Source of the DNA: Pseudomonas sputi | GTDB lineage: Bacteria > Pseudomonadota > Gammaproteobacteria > Pseudomonadales > Pseudomonadaceae | NCBI RefSeq assembly: GCF_021603585.1 | Contig: NZ_BQHI01000009.1 | Coordinates: 155,066-219,065, forward strand | Direction of reading: 5' to 3' | DNA length: 64,000 nt | In this document: positions 33,209 to 43,157 of the stretch, in pieces | Position numbering within the stretch: the stretch's first letter is position 1 | Layout: each line of letters opens with the position of its first letter | Notes under the pieces: model-generated | Database searches by the model: none | What the model was told of the DNA's origin: nothing | Seen by the model: the letters and a program-made list of their open reading frames with translations, nothing else | Translations under genes and position numbers: made by a program

Positions 33209-35131
33209 ATGCCAACTATTACTCTTCCCGACGGCAGTCAACGTTCATTCGATCACCCGGTTTCCGTAGCCGAGGTCGCCGCATCCATTGGTGCCGGTTT
33301 GGCCAAGGCCACCGTGGCCGGCAAGGTCAACGGCAAGCTGGTCGACGCCTGCGATATCATCGACAGCGACGCGACGCTGCAAATCATCACGCCAAAGGAT
33401 GAAGAGGGGCTGGAGATCATTCGCCACTCTTGCGCCCACCTGGTCGGCCATGCGGTCAAGCAACTGTACCCGACTGCAAAGATGGTTATCGGGCCGGTCA
33501 TCGACGAAGGTTTCTATTACGACATCGCCTTCGAGCGTCCTTTTACTCCGGACGACATGGCGGCTATCGAACAGCGCATGCAACAGCTGATCGATACAGA
33601 ATATGACGTCATCAAGAAAGTCACTCCGCGTGCCGAAGTGATCGAAGTGTTCAAGGCCCGTGGCGAAGACTACAAGCTGCGCCTGGTCGAAGACATGCCG
33701 AACGAGCAGGCCATGGGCCTGTACTATCACGAAGAATACGTTGACATGTGCCGCGGTCCGCACGTGCCGAATACCCGCTTCCTGAAATCCTTCAAGCTGA
33801 CCAAGCTGTCCGGCGCCTACTGGCGCGGTGATGCCAAGAACGAGCAATTGCAGCGCGTCTACGGCACCGCTTGGGCTGACAAGAAGCAGTTGGCGGCTTA
33901 CATCCAGCGTATCGAAGAAGCTGAAAAGCGCGATCACCGCAAGATCGGCAAGCGCCTGGGCCTGTTCCATACCCAGGAAGAAGCGCCGGGCATGGTGTTC
34001 TGGCACCCGAATGGCTGGACGTTGTACCAGGTACTTGAGCAGTACATGCGCAAGGTGCAGCGCGACAACGGCTATCTTGAAATCAAAACGCCGCAAGTCG
34101 TTGACCGTAGCCTGTGGGAAAAGTCCGGGCACTGGGCCAACTACGCCGACAACATGTTCACCACCGAGTCGGAAAGCCGCGACTACGCGATCAAGCCGAT
34201 GAACTGCCCTTGTCACGTGCAAGTGTTCAACCAAGGCCTGAAGAGCTACCGCGAGTTGCCGATGCGTCTGGCCGAGTTCGGTGCCTGTCACCGTAACGAG
34301 CCTTCGGGTGCGCTGCACGGCATCATGCGTGTGCGTGCGTTCACTCAGGACGACGCGCACATCTTCTGCACCGAAGAGCAGATGCAGGCTGAATCCGCTG
34401 CGTTCATCAAGCTGACCATGGATGTTTACCGCGATTTCGGCTTTACCGACGTCGAGATGAAGCTGTCCACTCGTCCGGAAAAGCGCGTCGGTTCCGACGA
34501 GCTGTGGGATCGCGCTGAAGCTGCGCTGGCTGCAGCTCTTGATAGCGCGGGTCTGCCGTACGATCTGCAGCCGGGTGAGGGGGCGTTCTACGGTCCGAAG
34601 ATCGAATTCTCTCTGAAAGATTGCCTCGGTCGCGTGTGGCAGTGTGGTACCTTGCAGCTCGATTTCAACCTGCCTGTGCGTCTGGGAGCCGAATACGTCT
34701 CCGAAGACAACAGCCGCAAGCATCCGGTGATGTTGCACCGTGCGATCCTCGGTTCGTTCGAGCGTTTCGTCGGGATTCTGATCGAGCACTACGAAGGTGC
34801 ATTCCCTGCGTGGCTCGCGCCAACCCAGGCAGTGATCATGAATATCACTGATAAACAGGCAGATTTCGTCGCTCAGGTCGAAAAAACTCTCAACGAAAGC
34901 GGGTTTCGTGCCAAGTCCGACTTGAGAAATGAAAAGATCGGCTTTAAAATCCGCGAGCATACTTTGCTCAAGGTTCCATATCTCTTGGTTATTGGGGATA
35001 AGGAAGTCGAGATGCAGACTGTCGCTGTGCGTACTCGTGAAGGTGCTGACCTGGGCTCGATGCCCGTCGCCCAGTTCGCTGAGTTTCTCGCGCAAGCGGT
35101 TTCCCGGCGTGGTCGCCCAGATTCGGAGTAA
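33209..35131 (+). CDS. thrS: Threonine-tRNA ligase
   Basis: A 640-aa class II synthetase that attaches threonine to tRNA-Thr. TGS domain at residues 1-62 ([20 protein letters not shown]); the editing domain has [16 protein letters not shown]; the catalytic core has [13 protein letters not shown] (zinc and substrate residues), [17 protein letters not shown] (motif 2) and [13 protein letters not shown] (motif 3). A C-terminal anticodon-binding domain ends it. ATG 33,209 has GGAGG five bases upstream; an in-frame ATG at 33,176 adds a non-family leader. First of the translation cluster, and three bases from infC. Confidence 0.96.
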   Translation: MPTITLPDGSQRSFDHPVSVAEVAASIGAGLAKATVAGKVNGKLVDACDIIDSDATLQIITPKDEEGLEIIRHSCAHLVGHAVKQLYPTAKMVIGPVIDEGFYYDIAFERPFTPDDMAAIEQRMQQLIDTEYDVIKKVTPRAEVIEVFKARGEDYKLRLVEDMPNEQAMGLYYHEEYVDMCRGPHVPNTRFLKSFKLTKLSGAYWRGDAKNEQLQRVYGTAWADKKQLAAYIQRIEEAEKRDHRKIGKRLGLFHTQEEAPGMVFWHPNGWTLYQVLEQYMRKVQRDNGYLEIKTPQVVDRSLWEKSGHWANYADNMFTTESESRDYAIKPMNCPCHVQVFNQGLKSYRELPMRLAEFGACHRNEPSGALHGIMRVRAFTQDDAHIFCTEEQMQAESAAFIKLTMDVYRDFGFTDVEMKLSTRPEKRVGSDELWDRAEAALAAALDSAGLPYDLQPGEGAFYGPKIEFSLKDCLGRVWQCGTLQLDFNLPVRLGAEYVSEDNSRKHPVMLHRAILGSFERFVGILIEHYEGAFPAWLAPTQAVIMNITDKQADFVAQVEKTLNESGFRAKSDLRNEKIGFKIREHTLLKVPYLLVIGDKEVEMQTVAVRTREGADLGSMPVAQFAEFLAQAVSRRGRPDSE

Positions 35132-35133
35132 TT

Positions 35134-35682
35134 ATTATTAAGCGTGAAATGAGACAAGATAAACGAGCTGCACCGAAAGCCCCGATCAACGAGAATATCT
35201 CGGCACGCGAGGTTCGGTTAATTGGCGCTGATGGCGAGCAGATTGGCATCGTCTCGATTGATGAAGCGCTTCGTATTGCTGAAGAAGCAAAGCTTGATCT
35301 GGTAGAAATTTCTGCCGACGCAGTCCCACCGGTTTGCCGTGTGATGGACTACGGCAAATCGATCTTCGAAAAGAAGAAGCAGATTGCTGCGGCGAAGAAA
35401 AACCAGAAGCAGATTCAGGTAAAAGAAATCAAGTTTCGTCCAGGGACGGAGGAAGGGGATTACCAGGTAAAACTGCGCAACCTGGTACGTTTCCTGAGTG
35501 ACGGGGACAGGGCCAAGGTATCCTTGCGATTCCGCGGCCGTGAGATGGCCCACCAGGAGCTGGGGATGGAACTCCTCAAGCGGGTTGAACAAGACCTGCT
35601 CGAGTACGGTTCGGTCGAACAGCATCCTAAGATGGAAGGACGCCAGCTGATCATGGTCATCGCCCCGAAAAAGAAGAAGTAA
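35134..35682 (+). CDS. infC: Translation initiation factor IF-3
   Basis: A protein of about 182 aa that binds the 30S subunit and discriminates against wrong start codons. N-domain [21 protein letters not shown]-domain [19 protein letters not shown] and [18 protein letters not shown]. The true start is most likely ATT at 35,134 (or 35,137): thrS ends at 35,131, GGAG at 35,125-35,128 is placed for these codons, and the first ATG (35,149) has no ribosome site. An AUU start is known for infC, where it allows IF-3 to limit its own synthesis. Which ATT is used is not certain. Confidence 0.9.
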   Translation: MIKREMRQDKRAAPKAPINENISAREVRLIGADGEQIGIVSIDEALRIAEEAKLDLVEISADAVPPVCRVMDYGKSIFEKKKQIAAAKKNQKQIQVKEIKFRPGTEEGDYQVKLRNLVRFLSDGDRAKVSLRFRGREMAHQELGMELLKRVEQDLLEYGSVEQHPKMEGRQLIMVIAPKKKK

Positions 35683-35742
35683 TCAACAGGGCACGGCAGG
35701 CCTTCTGATTATGTTTATCAACTGAATGCGGAGTATCCGAAC

Positions 35743-35937
35743 ATGCCAAAGATGAAAACCAAAAGTGGTGCTGCTAAGCGGTTTCTGAAAACTGCTAACG
35801 GTATCAAGCACAAGCACGCTTTCAAGAGCCACATCCTGACCAAAATGTCGACCAAGCGTAAGCGTCAACTGCGCGGTAGCAGCTTGCTGCATCCGTCTGA
35901 CGTGGCAAAAGTCGAGCGCATGCTGCGCCTTCGTTAA
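35743..35937 (+). CDS. rpmI: 50S ribosomal protein L35
   Basis: A 64-aa very basic protein: [20 protein letters not shown] and the ending [11 protein letters not shown], the full L35 pattern. It lies 60 bp after infC and 30 bp before rplT, the conserved infC-rpmI-rplT order. Confidence 0.97.
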   Translation: MPKMKTKSGAAKRFLKTANGIKHKHAFKSHILTKMSTKRKRQLRGSSLLHPSDVAKVERMLRLR

Positions 35938-35967
35938 TTTTTGGATCAAGAATAGAGGAAGTAACTC

Positions 35968-36324
35968 ATGGCTCGTGTAAAGCGTGGCGTCATTGCCCGT
36001 AAACGTCACAAAAAAATTCTGAAACTTGCTAAAGGCTACTACGGCGCACGCTCCCGCGTATTCCGTGTTGCCAAGCAAGCGGTAATCAAGGCAGGCCAAT
36101 ACGCCTACCGTGACCGTCGTCAGAAAAAACGTCAGTTCCGCGCTCTGTGGATCGCTCGTATCAACGCTGGTGCTCGTGTTAACGGTCTGTCCTACAGCCG
36201 TTTCATCGCTGGCCTGAAAAAAGCGTCCATCGAGATCGACCGTAAGGTTCTGGCTGATCTGGCAGTGAACGAAAAAGCGGCGTTTGCTGCGATTGTCGAG
36301 AAAGCTAAAGCCACCTTGGCTTAA
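35968..36324 (+). CDS. rplT: 50S ribosomal protein L20
   Basis: A 118-aa basic protein: [20 protein letters not shown] and [20 protein letters not shown], as in L20, an early assembly protein of the large subunit. GAGGAAG precedes ATG 35,968. In other bacteria L20 represses its own operon by binding the rpmI leader; not tested here. Confidence 0.97.
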
Positions 36325-36380
36325 GTACCCCCGACAGTCACCCGGCCTCACCTCTGTGGGGCCAGGTGTTAAACGTCATA

Positions 36381-37450
<1,070 letters not shown>

Positions 37451-37476
37451 TCGTAACGAATTCTTAGGAGAGCAGG

Positions 37477-39855
37477 ATGAAATTCAGTGAACAATGGCTG
37501 CGTGGCTGGGTCAGCCCGCAGGTGGATCGCGACGCGCTGGTTGCCCGTCTGTCGATGGCCGGTCTTGAGGTCGACAGCGTTACGCCGGCCGCCGGTGTTT
37601 TCAGTGGCGTGGTGGTGGGCGAGGTGCTGAGCACCGAGCAGCATCCCGATGCCGACAAGTTGCGCGTATGCCAGGTCAGCAATGGCGCGGAAACTTTTCA
37701 GGTCGTGTGCGGTGCGCCAAACGTGCGTCCGGGCCTGAAGATTCCGTTCGCGATGATCGGTGCCGAGCTGCCGGGCGACTTCAAGATCAAGAAGGCCAAG
37801 CTGCGCGGTGTCGAATCCAACGGCATGCTGTGCTCGCAATCCGAGCTGCAGGTCGGTGAAGGCAATGACGGTCTGATGGAGCTGCCGGCCGATGCGCCGG
37901 TGGGCGAAGATTTCCGTGTTTATCTGGACCTGGAAGATGCCAGCATCGAAGTCGATCTGACTCCGAACCGTGGCGACTGCCTGTCCCTGGCCGGTCTGGC
38001 CCGTGAAGTTGGCGCGCTGTACGACGCTCCGGTCACTCGCCCGGTGGTGATGACCGTTCCAGCGGTGCATGACGAGGTGCGCTCGGTAGAAGTCCTGGCA
38101 CCTGCCGCTTGCCCGCGTTATCTGGGCCGTGTCATTCGTAACGTTGACCTGTCCAAGCCGACGCCGCTGTGGATGGTTGAGCGCCTGCGTCGCGCCGAAG
38201 TCCGCAGCATCGACGCCGCCGTCGACATCACTAATTATGTGATGCTTGAGCTGGGTCAGCCGCTGCACGCCTTCGATCTCGCCGAAATCAATGGCGGCAT
38301 CCGGGTGCGCATGGCGGAAGAGGGCGAGAAGCTCGTGCTGCTCGACGGTCAGGAAGTCAGCCTGCGTAACGATACGCTGGTGATCGCTGACCACACTCGT
38401 GCTCTGGCCATTGCCGGCGTGATGGGTGGCGAGCACAGCGGCGTCTCCGCGACCACTCGCGATGTATTCCTTGAAAGTGCGTTCTTCGACCAGATCGCTG
38501 TGGCGGGCAAGGCTCGTTCCTACGGTCTGCACACCGACGCTTCGCACCGCTACGAGCGTGGTGTGGACTGGCAACTGGCCCGTGAAGCCATGGAGCGCGC
38601 CACTGGCCTGCTGCTGGAAATCACTGGTGGCGAAGCAGGTCCGATTATCGAGACCGTCAGCGAGCAGCACCTGCCGTCGATCGCGCCGATTACCCTGCGT
38701 GCGCAGCGCATCACCCAGATGTTGGGCATGGAAATGGATTCGGCCGAAGTCGAGCGTCTGCTCAATGCTTTGGGTCTGAAGGTTTCCGCCGACGGAGCAG
38801 GGCAGTGGCGCGTAGAAGTGCCGAGCCATCGCTTCGATATCAGCCTGGAAGTCGATCTGATCGAAGAGCTGGCACGTCTGTACGGTTACAACCGCCTGCC
38901 AGTTCGTTACCCGCAAGCTCGTCTGGCGCCACAGGCCAAGGCCGAAGCGCGCAGCGATTTGCCGGAACTGCGTCGTCTGCTGGTCGCTCGTGGTTACCAG
39001 GAGGCGATCACTTACAGCTTCATCGATCCGAAGCAGTTCGAGCTGTTCAGCCCAGGCGTCGAGCCGCTGCTGTTGGCGAATCCGATCTCCAATGACATGG
39101 CCGCCATGCGTTCGTCGTTGTGGCCGGGCCTGGTCAAGGCGCTGCAGCACAACCTCAACCGTCAGCAGGATCGTGTTCGTCTGTTCGAGAGCGGTCTGCG
39201 CTTTGTCGGTCAGCTGGAAGGTCTCAAGCAAGAGCCGATGATCGCCGGTGTGGTGTGCGGCAGCCGTTTGCCGGAAGGCTGGGCGCAAGGTCGCGATACT
39301 GTCGACTTCTTCGACGTCAAGGCTGACGTAGAAGCGGTGCTCGGCTTTGCCGGTGCGCTGGATCAGTTCGCTTTTGCACCGGGCAAGCATCCTGCGCTGC
39401 ATCCGGGCCAGACCGCACGCATCGAGCGGGATGGGCGTGAAGTCGGCTTTATCGGCGCGATTCACCCTGAATTGTCGAAATCCCTGGGTCTCGACCGTCC
39501 GGTTTTCGTCTTCGAGCTGGTTCTGGCTGAAGTCGCTCTGGGGAAAATGCCGAAATTCCACGAGTTGTCGCGCTTTCCTGAAGTGCGCCGTGACCTGGCT
39601 CTGATTGCGCACAAAGACGTTGCAGCCTCGGCTGTGCTGGACGTAATCCGTGAAAATGCAGGTGAATGGCTGACAGACCTCAGGCTATTTGACGTGTATC
39701 AGGGTAAAGGCATTGATCCTGATAGAAAAAGCCTTGCAGTCGGCTTGACCTGGCAGCATCCATCGCGCACTCTTAATGACGATGAGGTGAATTCGACGAC
39801 GCAAAACATCCTCACCTCGCTCGAACAAAGGTTGAACGCCACGTTAAGGAAGTGA
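37477..39855 (+). CDS. pheT: Phenylalanine-tRNA ligase beta subunit
   Basis: A 792-aa subunit with a tRNA-binding OB domain (residues about 40-150, EQHPDADKLRVCQVSNG), the B3/B4 editing domain and the B5 domain. A catalytic-like core comes next, and a C-terminal ferredoxin-like anticodon domain (FPEVRRDLALIAHKDV to the end). It removes mischarged tyrosine through the editing site. 26 bp after pheS and four bases before ihfA. Confidence 0.96.
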   Translation: MKFSEQWLRGWVSPQVDRDALVARLSMAGLEVDSVTPAAGVFSGVVVGEVLSTEQHPDADKLRVCQVSNGAETFQVVCGAPNVRPGLKIPFAMIGAELPGDFKIKKAKLRGVESNGMLCSQSELQVGEGNDGLMELPADAPVGEDFRVYLDLEDASIEVDLTPNRGDCLSLAGLAREVGALYDAPVTRPVVMTVPAVHDEVRSVEVLAPAACPRYLGRVIRNVDLSKPTPLWMVERLRRAEVRSIDAAVDITNYVMLELGQPLHAFDLAEINGGIRVRMAEEGEKLVLLDGQEVSLRNDTLVIADHTRALAIAGVMGGEHSGVSATTRDVFLESAFFDQIAVAGKARSYGLHTDASHRYERGVDWQLAREAMERATGLLLEITGGEAGPIIETVSEQHLPSIAPITLRAQRITQMLGMEMDSAEVERLLNALGLKVSADGAGQWRVEVPSHRFDISLEVDLIEELARLYGYNRLPVRYPQARLAPQAKAEARSDLPELRRLLVARGYQEAITYSFIDPKQFELFSPGVEPLLLANPISNDMAAMRSSLWPGLVKALQHNLNRQQDRVRLFESGLRFVGQLEGLKQEPMIAGVVCGSRLPEGWAQGRDTVDFFDVKADVEAVLGFAGALDQFAFAPGKHPALHPGQTARIERDGREVGFIGAIHPELSKSLGLDRPVFVFELVLAEVALGKMPKFHELSRFPEVRRDLALIAHKDVAASAVLDVIRENAGEWLTDLRLFDVYQGKGIDPDRKSLAVGLTWQHPSRTLNDDEVNSTTQNILTSLEQRLNATLRK

Positions 39856-39858
39856 CGT

Positions 39859-40161
39859 ATGGGGGCTTTGACGAAAGCTGAGATGGCGGAACGTCTGTAT
39901 GAAGAGCTGGGCCTGAACAAGCGGGAAGCCAAGGAATTGGTAGAACTGTTTTTCGAGGAAATCAGGCACGCTCTTGAAGACAACGAGCAGGTCAAATTGT
40001 CGGGTTTCGGCAATTTCGACCTTCGGGACAAACGCCAGCGGCCTGGCCGCAACCCGAAAACGGGGGAAGAAATCCCGATCACGGCTCGCCGTGTGGTCAC
40101 CTTTCGTCCAGGGCAGAAGTTGAAGGCCCGAGTTGAGGCTTATGCTGGAACCAAGTCATAA
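39859..40161 (+). CDS. ihfA: Integration host factor alpha subunit
   Basis: A 100-aa HU/IHF-family protein: [20 protein letters not shown] and the DNA-intercalating arm [20 protein letters not shown]. It pairs with IhfB and bends DNA sharply. It is relevant to this window because sigma-54 promoters such as that of the rtc operon often use IHF. The order pheST-ihfA is conserved. Confidence 0.96.
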   Translation: MGALTKAEMAERLYEELGLNKREAKELVELFFEEIRHALEDNEQVKLSGFGNFDLRDKRQRPGRNPKTGEEIPITARRVVTFRPGQKLKARVEAYAGTKS

Positions 40162-40498
40162 CGACGAACTCCCCGTCATCCCGGGCAAACGCTACTTCAC
40201 CATCGGTGAAGTCAGCGAGCTGTGTGCGGTAAAACCGCACGTGCTGCGCTACTGGGAGCAGGAGTTTCCTCAGCTCAACCCCGTCAAGCGCCGCGGAAAT
40301 CGCCGGTATTATCAGCGCCAGGACGTGCTGATGATCCGGCAGATCCGCGCGCTCCTTTACGATCAGGGGTTCACCATCGGCGGCGCACGCCTGCGCCTGT
40401 CCGGTGATGAGGCCAAAGACGACACCACCCAATACAAGCAAATGATCCGCCAGATGATCGCCGAGCTCGAAGATGTACTGGTGGTTCTCAAGAAATAA
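40142..40498 (+). CDS. MerR-family regulator
   Basis: A 118-aa protein. A MerR winged helix at residues about 18-75 ([20 protein letters not shown], then [20 protein letters not shown]) and a short coiled coil at the end ([18 protein letters not shown]). No cysteine metal site or ligand domain is present. It overlaps ihfA by 20 bases. ATG 40,142 is used; a TTG three codons earlier would lack a ribosome site. A protein of this kind next to ihfA is common in pseudomonads; its target is unknown. Confidence 0.88.
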   Translation: MLEPSHNDELPVIPGKRYFTIGEVSELCAVKPHVLRYWEQEFPQLNPVKRRGNRRYYQRQDVLMIRQIRALLYDQGFTIGGARLRLSGDEAKDDTTQYKQMIRQMIAELEDVLVVLKK

Positions 40499-40586
40499 TT
40501 TCCTGCTTTTAAATACTTCCAGTTTTCAAAAGCTTGCGATATATTCTTGAGCGTCTTTCGAGATGAAAAACAGTTTCACGCCTAGT

Positions 40587-40663
40587 CGGGGCGTAGCGCA
40601 GTCCGGTAGCGCACTAGCATGGGGTGCTAGGGGTCGAGTGTTCGAATCACTCCGTCCCGACCA
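40587..40663 (+). tRNA. tRNA-Pro (GGG)
   Basis: A complete 77-nt cloverleaf with encoded CCA. Acceptor CGGGGCG pairs with CGTCCCG (one G-T), the anticodon stem CTAGC/GCTAG encloses loop ATGGGGT with anticodon GGG, and the T-arm carries TTCGAAT. It reads CCC codons. Confidence 0.97.
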
Positions 40664-40689
40664 TAATTCCTGATTAAAATCAGACACTT

Positions 40690-40716
40690 AAGCCGATCAG
40701 CTGGATCGGCTTTTTT
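40690..40716 (+). terminator. Terminator after tRNA-Pro
   Basis: AAGCCGATC (40,690-40,698) pairs with GATCGGCTT (40,704-40,712), continuing into a T run to 40,716. Confidence 0.9.
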
Positions 40717-40751
40717 GTGCCTGCGAAAAACTGCTGTTGCAGCAAAACCGT

Positions 40752-41012
40752 TCAAGGTTTCTTTTCTTCAACTCCATCCTTCGATCCGCTGGATGTTTGC
40801 GCGTCCTTCTCTGTCTCGTGGGGCTCTGCACCGGAGTTCGATCCCGAGGCTTCTTCACCCTTTTTGTCGGCCTTTTCTTCTCTGGGTTCGGTGCCTCCCT
40901 GGTTGATTCCGGGAATACCAGTAGGCGGAACGGTACTTCCCGCCATCGCAAATGGTGCGCTGACAGATAAAAGACTTCCAAGCATTAGGGCTGCAGTGAT
41001 TCTGTTCATCAT
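40752..41012 (-). CDS. Small secreted hydrophilic protein
   Basis: An 86-aa protein. A signal peptide (ITAALMLGSLLSVSAPFAMA) is followed by a disordered, highly charged mature part (EPREEKADKKGEEASGSNSG and similar). No family recognised. ATG 41,012 or the adjacent ATG 41,009 may be used; GGAAG lies upstream. Composition and codon use look like a real core gene. Confidence 0.6.
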   Translation of the reverse strand: MMNRITAALMLGSLLSVSAPFAMAGSTVPPTGIPGINQGGTEPREEKADKKGEEASGSNSGAEPHETEKDAQTSSGSKDGVEEKKP

Positions 41013-41102
41013 CTGGCTTCCGCGTAAGGTGCATGGACGTTGGAAGAGCAGGGGCGGGTAAAGTGCCCGTAGGGTGACGGGCGGAAAATCGTATCTATCC
41101 GT

Positions 41103-41270
41103 TCACGGATGCCCGCTATAGATCTGGTTCAATATGAACAGCTCGATGATCGCTACAAAGACGCAGGTCACGACAAATCCGCGAGTGAAGACTCTGCGAG
41201 GCTTTTGCCCGGATGTATTGAAGCCGTCCAGTGCTGATCCCAGGTTTGATAAAAACTCCAGTAAGTCCAT
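41103..41270 (-). CDS. Small single-pass membrane protein
   Basis: A 55-aa protein: an amphipathic N-terminus (MDLLEFLSNLGSALDGFNTS), a basic stretch (QKPRRVFTRG) and one membrane helix (FVVTCVFVAIIELFILNQI). I chose ATG 41,270; the frame extends to 41,354 but the extra residues are not membrane-like. Function unknown. It lies 81 bp after rtcR on the same strand. Confidence 0.5.
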   Translation of the reverse strand: MDLLEFLSNLGSALDGFNTSGQKPRRVFTRGFVVTCVFVAIIELFILNQIYSGHP

Positions 41271-41350
41271 CCGTGTCTGTCCTTCACTCGGTGCCTGTGT
41301 TGAGGTGTGGCGCAGTTTATCTAACTGGTACAGATGATTGCGGCCATGCT

Positions 41351-42952
41351 TCACTGCTCACGCAACTGGTTCCATTCAATGCCGAACCGGCCGAGATACT
41401 TCCTCAATCGGTCCGCATCGTTGGGCTGCGCCTTCGCCTGTCGCGACACGCCGAACAGGCGCCTGCCGGCATCCGACAGGCTGTCTGCCTGTCTGCAGAC
41501 CTCCAGCACCGCCTTCAATTGCAATCGATCGAACAGATCCAGCGTCTCGGCATCGCCCGGCAAGTCATTCGTCATCCCGGCCGGTTGCGCCAGGCCCCAC
41601 GCATACCGCAGCCGATCAATTTCCTCCTCGACCTGCGCTTCATCGATTCGCCCGCTGTCGGCCAGCGTCGCCATGCGCGTGATCGAGGCCGAAAGTTCGC
41701 GAAAATTGCCCAGCCACGCAGCTTCCTGTGAGCTGGCGAAACTCAGGTAGCGCCGTCGGGCTTCAAGGTTGAAGTGCACCAGTTGGCCGTGTTCGCGCGC
41801 GTGGCGTTCAAGCTCGAAATCGATGTTGGGTTCGATGTCTTCGCGGCGACCCGCAAGGCCCGGCAGATCGAACGTCCAAAGGTTGATTCGTGCGTAGAGA
41901 TCTTCCCGGAACAGGCCTTCGGCGACGCGACTGCGCAGGTCGCGGTGGGTGCCGGCGATGATCAGGAAGTCGCTGTCGACCTCCTTGTCCGAGCCCAGCG
42001 GGAAGAAGCGCTTCTCCTCGATGGCCTTGAGCAGCATGGCTTGTTCGTCTGCCCCCAGTTCGCCGATCTCGTCGAGAAACAACATGCCGCCGTCAGCGGC
42101 CCGCAGCAGGCCATCGCGGGCATTTTGCGCGCCGGTAAAGGCGCCTTTGACGTGGCCGAACAGCGCGGACATTGCCCCGTCGCCACGCAGCGTGGCGCAG
42201 TTGACTTCAACGAAGCGTCCCTGCATTTGATGGCGACTGCGTTTGAGCTCGTAGATGCGTCGGGCGAGAAAAGACTTGCCGGCGCCGGTTGGGCCGATCA
42301 GCAGCATCGGCGCTTTCGAGCGCACGGCTACGCGTTCGATTTGCTCGATGGAGCGGTTGAACGCGGTGTTGCGGGTGGCGATGCCGGACTTGAGAAATTC
42401 CAGGCCTTCCAGGCGTTTGTGGGTGAAGCGTGAGGCAATGCGGTCGTAGCGCGACAGATCCAGGTCGATCAGGGCGTGGGTGCCGGTGGCCGGCTCGTCT
42501 TCACTCTTGCGGCGGGCGGGGGAGGTCTGAATCAGGCGTGCCGGCAGATAGCGCGCCTCGGTCAGCAAGAACCAGCAAATCTGTGCGACGTGGGTGCCCG
42601 TGGTGATGTGTACCAGATAGTCCTCACGCTCGGTATCGAAGGTGTATTCGCAGGTGAAGTCGTGGAGTGCGCCGTAGACCTCTTCGAAATCCCAGGGGTT
42701 GCGCAACGCCATCGGGTGCAGGCGCACTTCTGTGCCCGGCGACACCTGACGGATGTCCTCGCGAATGCGTTCGGCCAGGCTCGCGTCCCGGGCGTCCGTG
42801 CCGTGTATCAGTTCCAGTCGATGGATCAAGATGTCCGGCTGCTGGCACAGGCCCACGCTAGGCCGCCAATGATTCCAGCGGTTGGCGCCTTTGCCGACGC
42901 GATCGAGGGTGGCGCCGATGAAGCCGATGGCGACGGTGCGTTTGCTGGGCAT
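41351..42952 (-). CDS. rtcR: RtcR, sigma-54 activator with CARF sensor domain
   Basis: A 533-aa enhancer-binding protein. Residues 1-175 are the RtcR-type CARF domain (VAIGFIGATLDRVGKGANRW; LVHITTGTHVAQICWFLLTE), known to sense RNA ends, reported to be tRNA fragments with cyclic phosphates. Residues about 185-425 are the AAA+ domain: Walker A IGPTGAGKSFLARRI, the sigma-54 loop GAFTGA, and Walker B MLFLDEIGE. The C-terminal part should hold the DNA-binding helix-turn-helix. It is divergent from the rsr-rtcB-rtcA operon, whose sigma-54 promoter is at 43,100. No promoter of its own was identified in the AT-rich 205-bp gap. Confidence 0.94.
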   Translation of the reverse strand: MPSKRTVAIGFIGATLDRVGKGANRWNHWRPSVGLCQQPDILIHRLELIHGTDARDASLAERIREDIRQVSPGTEVRLHPMALRNPWDFEEVYGALHDFTCEYTFDTEREDYLVHITTGTHVAQICWFLLTEARYLPARLIQTSPARRKSEDEPATGTHALIDLDLSRYDRIASRFTHKRLEGLEFLKSGIATRNTAFNRSIEQIERVAVRSKAPMLLIGPTGAGKSFLARRIYELKRSRHQMQGRFVEVNCATLRGDGAMSALFGHVKGAFTGAQNARDGLLRAADGGMLFLDEIGELGADEQAMLLKAIEEKRFFPLGSDKEVDSDFLIIAGTHRDLRSRVAEGLFREDLYARINLWTFDLPGLAGRREDIEPNIDFELERHAREHGQLVHFNLEARRRYLSFASSQEAAWLGNFRELSASITRMATLADSGRIDEAQVEEEIDRLRYAWGLAQPAGMTNDLPGDAETLDLFDRLQLKAVLEVCRQADSLSDAGRRLFGVSRQAKAQPNDADRLRKYLGRFGIEWNQLREQ

Positions 42953-43099
42953 TGATTATCCTGAAAGATAAATGACGATATCGAATGATAGGGTTATAGG
43001 GCTTTATTTGTCGTGATGAAAATAAGGTCACACTCGTTCTAAAAATAAAAACGTTATAAATCAAATAGATAAAAATATTTCACGATGGTCATAAAAAAC

Positions 43100-43115
43100 T
43101 GGCACAGCGGCTGCA
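43100..43115 (+). promoter_or_regulatory. Sigma-54 promoter of the rsr-rtc operon
   Basis: TGGCAC (43,100-43,105), five bases, then CTGCA (43,111-43,115) matches the -24/-12 element TGGCAC-N5-TTGCA in all but one base. It lies 43 bp before the rsr start and opposite rtcR, the expected activator. The AT-rich 43,000-43,095 stretch would hold IHF and RtcR sites. Confidence 0.88.
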
Positions 43116-43157
43116 ATATCTCTCGCAACGAACAGGACAACACAGCGAGACGCCACG

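Noticed and set aside
40587-40663. tRNA-Pro as an integration site
   Set aside because: No integrase, repeated tRNA end or foreign DNA next to it; both sides look like core sequence.
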